From an uncultured Shewanella sp. (GTDB taxonomy: Bacteria; Pseudomonadota; Gammaproteobacteria; Enterobacterales; Shewanellaceae), in contig NZ_CANMUW010000008.1 in NCBI RefSeq assembly GCF_947501225.1, positions 124,001 to 188,000 on the forward strand: a DNA stretch of 64,000 bases, in the 5' to 3' direction. Below the pieces are notes generated by a model, which saw only the letters and a program-made list of their open reading frames with translations, ran no database searches and had not been told where the DNA came from. Below, piece after piece: positions 57,650 to 64,000 of this stretch; position 1 is the first letter of the stretch; every line of letters starts with the position of its first letter. The position numbers were made by a program, and so were the translations under genes.

Positions 57650-58642
57650 TTAAACTAAATCTTTGTTTGGTTGATTTTTCTTGGCGATAAACGTTGCACG
57701 TTTGGGGGCCGGATGACCCTCTATCGTTAGATCGACATTGCTCGGATCGAGATAATCGACTAATGATTCATTCGGCATCCAATCCGTACTTCTCTGTTCT
57801 GCAAGTGAGGTGACATCGATATCCACACATTTAACGTCGATAAAGTCAGCTTTTTTCAACCAAAGTTCTAAGGCGGCTGCGGAAGGGAGAAACCATACAT
57901 TATTCATCTTGCCATATCTATCTTCCGGAACCAGAACCGTGTTTTCGTCACCATCGATGACTAAGGTCTCTAAGACTAGTTCACCACCTGTTCTCAATTG
58001 ATCCCTTAATTGTAACAAGTGATCAATAGGTGAACGTCTGTGATACAAAACACCCATGGAGAAAACAGTGTCAAATGCATCGAGCGGAGGAAGTTCCTCT
58101 ATGCCCAAAGGAAGCAGGTGCACGGGATGGTGTTCACCCGCCAGGCGTTTAATTGCTTCAAACTGACAGAGAAACAGGGTGGACGGGTCTATGCCTACCA
58201 CATGTTTTGCCCCTTCTCCCAGCATGCGCCACATATGGTAGCCGCTACCACAACCTACATCCAAAACTGTGCGGTTGTTAAGTGGTGACAGGTGAGGCAG
58301 TACCCGCTCCCACTTCCAATCGGAGCGCCACTCGGTATCGATATCTATACCATGAACACTGAAAGGGCCCTTACGCCAGGGTTGAAATATGCGCAATAAA
58401 TTCTCAAGTTTCTCCTTTTCACCTGAAGTGAGCTGTTCACCTGAACCTATGGAAACACTGTCTTTCAGATCCAGACTATCGGGGGCTGGATAATGTAATT
58501 TATTAAGCACTTTTTCCCACTTAGGTAGGGTTCCATGCTTATGCTCACGTTGCCATTGACCTAAAATGGCCGGAAGGGTTTCCAGCCAGTGCTGTAGGCT
58601 TGAATCTGCAATTTGTTTATAGAAGGAGCTGAAACTGATCAC
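57650..58642 (-). CDS. cmoB: tRNA U34 carboxymethyltransferase CmoB
   Basis: Transfers the carboxymethyl group of carboxy-SAM to 5-hydroxyuridine 34 of tRNAs, giving cmo5U for wobble decoding. The 330-residue length is normal. Motifs: [18 protein letters not shown] (SAM loop), [18 protein letters not shown] and [30 protein letters not shown]. The start is GTG at 58642 ([11 protein letters not shown], as MIDFGNFY in E. coli), with an AAAGG about ten bases upstream. It lies 66 bases after cmoA on the same strand, the classical cmoAB unit. Confidence 0.96.
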   Translation of the reverse strand: MISFSSFYKQIADSSLQHWLETLPAILGQWQREHKHGTLPKWEKVLNKLHYPAPDSLDLKDSVSIGSGEQLTSGEKEKLENLLRIFQPWRKGPFSVHGIDIDTEWRSDWKWERVLPHLSPLNNRTVLDVGCGSGYHMWRMLGEGAKHVVGIDPSTLFLCQFEAIKRLAGEHHPVHLLPLGIEELPPLDAFDTVFSMGVLYHRRSPIDHLLQLRDQLRTGGELVLETLVIDGDENTVLVPEDRYGKMNNVWFLPSAAALELWLKKADFIDVKCVDIDVTSLAEQRSTDWMPNESLVDYLDPSNVDLTIEGHPAPKRATFIAKKNQPNKDLV

Positions 58643-58708
58643 TGTATATTTACCTTTAATAGGTGCGTAATTAATATGGGCGCATATGATGTTATCGCTG
58701 AGCCGGGT

Positions 58709-59440
58709 TTATTTTATGGCGATCATAGACGCAAAGTTAAAGCATTGAAACCAAACATTAAAGTGTTTAAAACCTTGCCCTTTAAGTCGTGCTTCATGTT
58801 GAGTCAAGGTGTCCGGTTTCATCACATTTTCTAAAGAACTGCGCTTTTGACTTATCTCTAACTCACTGTAGCCATTTGCTCTTTTAAAATCGAGGTGAAG
58901 GTCGACAAGTAGTGACTGGATGGAATCGTCTTCAAAGTTAAGTTTCTCAGACAGAACTAAAATTCCACCGGGCTTGAGCCCGTCATAGATATTTTTAAGC
59001 AGACTCTCTCTGTCTTTTGGAGCAAGGAACTGCATGGTAAAGTTGAGTACTACCATAGAGGCATTTTCAACCTTGATATCCCGTATATCTGCACAGATTA
59101 GATCGACAGGCGTGTCGCTGACATAGGCTCCGAGATTTTCCCTGCAGCGCTCAATCATAGATTCACTGTTGTCGACAGCAATTATCTTGCAGTTCCGATT
59201 ATCAAGGCTCCTGCGCATACTTAAGGTTGCGGCGCCCAGTGAGCAGCCTAAATCATATATATTGCTGTCTTTGCTTACAAATTTGTTGGCGAAATCACCG
59301 AGCGTTCCGATAATTTGGCCATAACCCGGAACCGAACGTCGGATCATGTCATTGAAAACACCGGCGACTTTCTCATCAAATCGAAAATCACTTATATTTT
59401 CATATGCTTGTGCGTAGATAGTGTCTTGGGATGTGTTCAT
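58709..59440 (-). CDS. cmoA: Carboxy-SAM synthase CmoA
   Basis: Makes carboxy-S-adenosylmethionine from SAM and prephenate, the donor used by CmoB. Class I methyltransferase fold of 243 residues. Motifs: [43 protein letters not shown]-like region, [14 protein letters not shown] and [14 protein letters not shown]. It is divergent from the GGDEF-domain gene with 150 bases between starts, and it is followed by cmoB. Confidence 0.96.
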   Translation of the reverse strand: MNTSQDTIYAQAYENISDFRFDEKVAGVFNDMIRRSVPGYGQIIGTLGDFANKFVSKDSNIYDLGCSLGAATLSMRRSLDNRNCKIIAVDNSESMIERCRENLGAYVSDTPVDLICADIRDIKVENASMVVLNFTMQFLAPKDRESLLKNIYDGLKPGGILVLSEKLNFEDDSIQSLLVDLHLDFKRANGYSELEISQKRSSLENVMKPDTLTQHEARLKGQGFKHFNVWFQCFNFASMIAIK

Positions 59441-59590
59441 TTGATTAACATAGGTAAATTCAACGTTTTATTCTAACGAATGATAGTTGTTACCAGCAAG
59501 TCCGGCACTGGATATTTATCATAAAATTATGTCTAATAGCCTACATACTAACAAGATGTTTACACTAGCGTGACTTTTCGGGAATAGCAT

Positions 59591-62389
59591 TTGAAATCAT
59601 TTATTAAGCTTTTTTCTTTTTTGTTTCTTTCTCTTTTGGTCACTCTCCTGTCAGCCGAAGAGCGTGCGCCGTTAGTATTGGTGATGGGGGAAGACAGTTA
59701 CCCCTATCAGTTTGTCGATGAGTTGGGAGAGCCTCGGGGCATACTGATAGATTTGTGGAAAGCCTGGAGCCAGCAGACAGGTACAGAGGTGGTATTTGTT
59801 GCGAGGCATTGGAACGACTCCCTTCAACAGCTTGCACTTGGTGATGCAGATGCACACGTCGGGATGGCCAGGACCCCTGAACGCGACGAAACATTTGATT
59901 TTGCCGGACAGATATCACAAGTTCGAACCTATCTCTATCTGCATAAAGAGCTGCCGAGAGCTACATCATTTTCGGAGCTGCTCCCATATCAAATCGGTAT
60001 CGTATCTGGTTCATCCCATGAAGCGGAGTTAACGGCACTCGAGCCAGGGTTAACATTTAAACGATATAACTCCCGGCACGAACTGCTCAAGGGCGTTCTT
60101 GCAGGCGAGATCTATGCTTTTGCTGGCATGGAGGGCTATCTGAAAGATGTCAATCTTAATCGACAGGTGGTCGACCTGTTTCCGACCTCCAACCGGATAT
60201 TGATTAAACAGGTTCCTATACATCCGGCGGTCACAAAAAATGCCTCAGTTACGTTAAGTGAGATCAATACCGGGTTCTCCTCGATAGCGGCCACAAGTTT
60301 CAGTTCGATCGAGGAGCGTTGGCTAGGCTTCAGCCCTGAAAACAAAGGGGTTATCATTGCCACGACATTGAGTATAGAGCCGTTCGTTTCCCTTGGTGGA
60401 GATGACCAGCCCCATGGACTCTATGTCGATATCTGGAACCTTTGGTCGGAAAAAACCGGCATCCCTGTTTTTTTCTCCACAGGTGATATGAATAGCACAC
60501 TCGATGAGGTTCGAACTGGAAAAGCCGATCTGCATATAGGTTATCCTGAGAGTGATCAGCTCAGTAGTGGCTTACAGAGGAGTCAGCTTCTCTACCGGGT
60601 TAAGAGTCGGTTATTTAGCTTCGGTAAGTCGATCGAGTCTCTGGAAAATCTCGATGGCACACTGATCGGAGCCGTGCCCACCGCCCCATATCTGGGAGAA
60701 TTAAAGCTGGCAGTGTCAGGAGCTAAGCTGAAACTTTATGACTCTGTTGAGGCGATGATCCAGGCTGCCAGAGAGGGACATATCAGTAGCTTTGTGGCTT
60801 CATCTGCCTGGACGCAACACTATCTGGTACTGAATAATGCCTGGTCTGAGTTTCATCAATATGACGAACTGGAGTTTGAGACCGATATTTTTGTCTTAAC
60901 ACGACCTGAGAACCCGGGACTGGATAGGCGCATCAAAGCAGGTTTTGAACTTATCAGCCAAAATGAGTTAGCTCAGATCGAACAGAAATGGATGCTTAAC
61001 AGCCATAACCGAATCTTCGATGCAGAGCCAACACAGCTACAGTTCACACCGGGGGAGCGTGACTATCTGTCCACTCTAGAGCCGTTGCAGGTCGGTTATC
61101 TTAACGATTGGAAACCTATGGAGTTTACCAGTGCTAATGGTGAATTCTCAGGTATAAATAGTGAAATTATAGAACTTGTTGCAGATAAGTTAGCACTTAA
61201 AATTGAAGCGGTCGTGTTTGATGAGTGGCAAGACCTTATCACAGCGTTAATCGACGGGGATGTGGATATTGCCGGAAGTGTGGCTGAAACACCGGAGCGT
61301 AAGAAGAAGTTATTGTTCAGCGAACCTTACTGGCCCTCTCCGTGGGCACTGGCAACACCTATGGATCGGGTCTCTGTTTTTCACCTGCATGAGCTGAAAG
61401 GACAGAGGCTAGCCATAGTGGAAGGTTATAAACTGCTATCTGATCTTATGGGAGCCGATTTTGGCATAGAGTTATTGATCGTTGCCGATACAAGAGCCGG
61501 CTTAAAGGCGGTGACGGAAGGTAAAGCCGATGCCTTTGTTGAGAAAGTGATCAACATGGCCGCAGAACTGAAACAGAGAGATTATGGTAAATTGAAGATG
61601 TCGGTATTGGCCGATTTTTCCGAGCAGCATAGCCATTTCGGGCTCCATCCTGATAAAGCAAAACTCCTTCCATTGATTAATAAGGCAATCGGGACCATGG
61701 ATCGGGATAAACAGCAGGAGATCTATCAGAACTGGGTTAAACAGCTTCCTTTGGAACCGAATGGTTCGCCGTCGCTGCAATGGTGGCTGTTTATCGGTTT
61801 TATGATAATCATTACATCCCTTCTGTTTCTGTTATTTCGCCGTCGTCTCAGTTCAGAGGTCGCCAGAAGGTTACAGTTGGAAGATAAACTCAACCATCTT
61901 GCTAATCATGACAGTCTCACTCAGCTACCGAACCGATCACTGCTCGATGACAGGCTAGAGCAGGCGGTGCTGCATCACAGCAGAGACCTGAGCTCCTTCG
62001 CAGTACTTTTTGTACATATTGGTGGTTTAAAGCAGATAAATAAACAACTGGGTCACAAAAAGGGCGATAACATACTGATGAATATTACTCAGGAGTTGAA
62101 AAACGCAGTAAGGAGATCTGATACAGTGGCACGTTTCGGTTGCGATGAGTTTGTAATCATTCTAAATCGGACAAAGGACCTGGATATGGTCTGTCAGGTA
62201 GCGGATACCCTGTTGAGTAATTTAGCGAACTCCTCTGCCGCTGAAGTTTCAATACCCAGTGTTAATCCCAGTATCGGTATAGCCATCTATCCCGCAGATG
62301 GTGATACCTCGGTCGAGTTATTAAAAACCGCCGATAAACTGATGTATCGTGCTAAAAAAAGTGGTGGAAATTGCTATAAATCATCGTGA
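59591..62389 (+). CDS. Triple SBP_bac_3 sensor with degenerate GGDEF domain
   Basis: A 932-residue membrane sensor. After the signal peptide come three solute-binding family 3 domains in the periplasm (about 27-245, 255-470 and 490-725; each has an SYPYQFVDELGEPRGI-like or WKPMEFTSANGEFSGI-like start). A membrane helix (WWLFIGFMIIITSLLFLLF) and a GGDEF domain follow. The signature is RFGCDEF, not GGDEF. The metal-binding FxDxD is FVHIG (about residue 806), so cyclase activity is unlikely. The I-site RRSD before it is intact. Start TTG at 59591 with GGGA upstream. A terminator follows the gene. Confidence 0.88.
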   Translation: MKSFIKLFSFLFLSLLVTLLSAEERAPLVLVMGEDSYPYQFVDELGEPRGILIDLWKAWSQQTGTEVVFVARHWNDSLQQLALGDADAHVGMARTPERDETFDFAGQISQVRTYLYLHKELPRATSFSELLPYQIGIVSGSSHEAELTALEPGLTFKRYNSRHELLKGVLAGEIYAFAGMEGYLKDVNLNRQVVDLFPTSNRILIKQVPIHPAVTKNASVTLSEINTGFSSIAATSFSSIEERWLGFSPENKGVIIATTLSIEPFVSLGGDDQPHGLYVDIWNLWSEKTGIPVFFSTGDMNSTLDEVRTGKADLHIGYPESDQLSSGLQRSQLLYRVKSRLFSFGKSIESLENLDGTLIGAVPTAPYLGELKLAVSGAKLKLYDSVEAMIQAAREGHISSFVASSAWTQHYLVLNNAWSEFHQYDELEFETDIFVLTRPENPGLDRRIKAGFELISQNELAQIEQKWMLNSHNRIFDAEPTQLQFTPGERDYLSTLEPLQVGYLNDWKPMEFTSANGEFSGINSEIIELVADKLALKIEAVVFDEWQDLITALIDGDVDIAGSVAETPERKKKLLFSEPYWPSPWALATPMDRVSVFHLHELKGQRLAIVEGYKLLSDLMGADFGIELLIVADTRAGLKAVTEGKADAFVEKVINMAAELKQRDYGKLKMSVLADFSEQHSHFGLHPDKAKLLPLINKAIGTMDRDKQQEIYQNWVKQLPLEPNGSPSLQWWLFIGFMIIITSLLFLLFRRRLSSEVARRLQLEDKLNHLANHDSLTQLPNRSLLDDRLEQAVLHHSRDLSSFAVLFVHIGGLKQINKQLGHKKGDNILMNITQELKNAVRRSDTVARFGCDEFVIILNRTKDLDMVCQVADTLLSNLANSSAAEVSIPSVNPSIGIAIYPADGDTSVELLKTADKLMYRAKKSGGNCYKSS

Positions 62390-62443
62390 TAATGGGCGCT
62401 AATTTACACGAACACTAGTCGTTCGGGAAAAGAACTGTTTGAT

Positions 62444-62473
62444 ACTTCGCCAACTGACGGCGAAGTTGTTTTG
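62444..62473 (+). terminator. Terminator of the GGDEF-domain gene
   Basis: ACTTCGCC, a seven-base loop, GGCGAAGT, then TGTTTTG. A perfect eight-base stem with a moderate T-run, 55 bases past the stop and before the aspS promoter. Confidence 0.8.
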
Positions 62474-62491
62474 TAATCGGCAATATTTAAC

Positions 62492-62497
62492 TATAAT
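62492..62497 (+). promoter_or_regulatory. Minus-10 element of the aspS promoter
   Basis: Consensus TATAAT about 63 bases before the aspS ATG. The minus-35 is poor: TTTTGT at 62469-62474 gives 17-base spacing, TTGTAA at 62471-62476 gives 15. Confidence 0.6.
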
Positions 62498-62560
62498 GCC
62501 GCTTTTGTCTTGTTTAAAATATTCCTCAGCCATAGGTTTGCGGATAAAGGAAAGAGTTAG

Positions 62561-64000
62561 ATGCGCAGTCAATATTGTGGAGACGTCAATAAGTCTCACG
62601 TTGGACAAGAAGTGACCCTGGTGGGTTGGGTAAATCGTAGTCGTGACTTAGGCGGCGTAGTCTTTCTCGATCTCCGTGATAGAGAAGGGATTGTTCAGGT
62701 TGTTTATGATCCCGATTTACCTGAAGTGTTTGACGTTGCGAGCACCCTGCGCAGTGAGTTTTGTGTCCAGGTTAAAGGTCTGGTTCGTGCCCGTCCCGAC
62801 AGCCAAATTAACACCGATATGCGTACCGGTGAGATTGAAGTTTTGGGTCAAGAGCTGACGATTTTAAATAGTGCGGCGCCGCTGCCTATCAACATGGATA
62901 AGAACCAGCACAATACCGAAGAGCAGCGCTTAAAGTATCGCTACTTGGATCTACGCCGTCCGGAAATGGCAGATCGAATCGTATTTCGTTCAAAAGTAAC
63001 CAGTGCAGTACGCCGTTTCCTCGATGATAACGGATTCCTGGATATTGAAACGCCTATCTTGACTAAGGCTACCCCGGAAGGCGCCCGTGACTATCTGGTT
63101 CCAAGCCGTACCTATAAAGGCCAGTTTTTTGCGCTTCCTCAGTCGCCACAGCTGTTCAAACAACTCTTGATGATGTCTGGCTTCGATCGCTACTACCAGA
63201 TCGTAAAATGTTTCCGTGATGAAGATTTGCGTGCGGACCGTCAGCCTGAGTTTACTCAGATCGATATTGAAACCTCTTTCATGAGTTCTGCCGAGGTGAT
63301 GGCCAAGACTGAAGAGATGACACGTGGTCTTTTCAAAGATCTGCTTAATGTTGATTTAGGCGAATTTCCGAAGATGACGTTTGCCGAGGCTATGCGCCGT
63401 TTTGGTTCAGATAAACCTGATCTGCGAAACCCTCTTGAGCTGATCGATGTTGCCGATATTGTTAAAAATGTCGACTTTAAGGTCTTCCAGGGACCGGCTA
63501 CCGACCCACAGGGCCGTGTTGCTGTTCTTTGTATCCCGGGTGGTGCCAAGCTGTCACGTAAACAACTGGATGAATATGCTAAATATGCCACCATCTATGG
63601 TGCGAAAGGTCTAGCATGGATGAAGGTGAACGATCTTGATGCGGGGCTTGAAGGCATTCAGTCTCCTGTACTTAAATTCCTTAACGAAGAGGTTGTCGCA
63701 AGCCTGCTTGAGCGCACTAACGCCAAGACGGGAGACCTGATCCTCTTTGGTGCGGATAAAGCTAACATCGTCGCGGAAGCTATGGGCGCCTTGCGTCTTA
63801 AAGCCGGTGAGGATTTCGACCTGTTAGAGGGCGAGTGGAAGCCTTTATGGGTTGTCGATTTCCCTATGTTTGAGCCTACATCTGATGGTGGTCTGCACGC
63901 GATGCATCATCCTTTCACGGCGCCTACCGGCATCACACCAGAGCAGCTTGAAGCGGATCCTACTGCCGCTATCTCCGATGCTTACGATATGGTGCTTAAT
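62561..64000 (+). CDS. aspS: Aspartate--tRNA ligase, cut by the window end
   Basis: Class IIb aminoacyl-tRNA synthetase. The first 480 codons are present, out of about 590 expected; the frame is still open at base 64000. The N-terminal OB-fold anticodon domain ([20 protein letters not shown]) is followed by class II motif 1 ([19 protein letters not shown]), motif 2 ([20 protein letters not shown]), flipping-loop residues [13 protein letters not shown], and the bacterial GAD insertion domain (about 290-420). Motif 3 lies beyond the window. The start [16 protein letters not shown] is typical and has GGA upstream. Confidence 0.97.
   Translation, partial: MRSQYCGDVNKSHVGQEVTLVGWVNRSRDLGGVVFLDLRDREGIVQVVYDPDLPEVFDVASTLRSEFCVQVKGLVRARPDSQINTDMRTGEIEVLGQELTILNSAAPLPINMDKNQHNTEEQRLKYRYLDLRRPEMADRIVFRSKVTSAVRRFLDDNGFLDIETPILTKATPEGARDYLVPSRTYKGQFFALPQSPQLFKQLLMMSGFDRYYQIVKCFRDEDLRADRQPEFTQIDIETSFMSSAEVMAKTEEMTRGLFKDLLNVDLGEFPKMTFAEAMRRFGSDKPDLRNPLELIDVADIVKNVDFKVFQGPATDPQGRVAVLCIPGGAKLSRKQLDEYAKYATIYGAKGLAWMKVNDLDAGLEGIQSPVLKFLNEEVVASLLERTNAKTGDLILFGADKANIVAEAMGALRLKAGEDFDLLEGEWKPLWVVDFPMFEPTSDGGLHAMHHPFTAPTGITPEQLEADPTAAISDAYDMVLN

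Overview
The window looks like a chromosomal core segment of a marine Shewanella (Gammaproteobacteria, Alteromonadales). This rests on gene content and order: mltD-gloB-yafS-rnhA-dnaQ-tRNA-Asp and fadE-yafJ as in enterics, a TIGR03503-type protein after dnaQ, a thiD-thiE fusion inside a TPP-riboswitch thi operon, and cmoB-cmoA beside aspS. No prophage, IS element, rRNA or CRISPR array is visible. The species cannot be named from sequence reading alone.

Layout. 0.3-3.9 kb: lytic transglycosylase slt and rmuC (minus). 4.1-5.8 kb: the periplasmic methionine-sulfoxide repair pair msrP-msrQ. 6.0-12.5 kb: a Cache chemoreceptor, an RraA-like protein, an AsmA protein coupled to a BsuPI-domain lipoprotein, and an Aer-like PAS chemoreceptor. 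12.7-19.7 kb: mltD, gloB, a YafS-like methyltransferase, a YeiE-like LysR regulator, rnhA, dnaQ and a TIGR03503 protein. 19.75-20.55 kb: two identical tRNA-Asp genes followed by two decayed tRNA-Asp-like copies. 20.6-30 kb: M28 peptidase, Na+/H+-type antiporter with an RCK-like tail, fadE with a probable PsrA operator, yafJ, small proteins, a DUF3108-like protein and an alkyltransferase-like protein. 30-41.6 kb: beta-barrel proteins, a POT-like transporter, an extra peptide deformylase, an orphan sensor kinase, a short DTW protein, a 1154-residue metzincin lipoprotein with a barrel partner, and a hemolysin-III/PAQR protein. 42.0-48.8 kb: TPP riboswitch and thiC-thiDE-thiF-thiS-thiG-thiH. 48.9-51.5 kb: a small protein, a SprA-like metalloprotease-related protein and a LysR regulator. 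51.6-57.6 kb: a tightly coupled five-gene envelope operon. 57.6-64 kb: cmoB, cmoA, a triple SBP_bac_3/GGDEF protein and the 5' part of aspS.

The strongest candidate for an under-described system is the operon at 51.6-57.6 kb (minus strand). It encodes a DTGA retropepsin-like lipoprotein (annotated as 'ATP-dependent zinc protease'), a membrane protein with an inactive transglutaminase-like domain, and a RimK-like ATP-grasp ligase. This triad is known from comparative genomics of peptide ligases. Here it is joined by overlapping genes to an exported M3-peptidase-like protein whose zinc site appears lost, and to a periplasmic protein of unknown function. Second is the sensor at 59.6-62.4 kb: three periplasmic solute-binding domains on a GGDEF domain that has lost its metal-binding aspartates but keeps the RxxD I-site, which suggests a c-di-GMP receptor and not a cyclase.

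Several starts are best placed at codons other than the most upstream one (msrP, rraA-like, asmA, rnhA, thiC, the YciI-like protein), and some at TTG or GTG with strong Shine-Dalgarno sequences (the 28.6 kb periplasmic protein, yafS, fadE).
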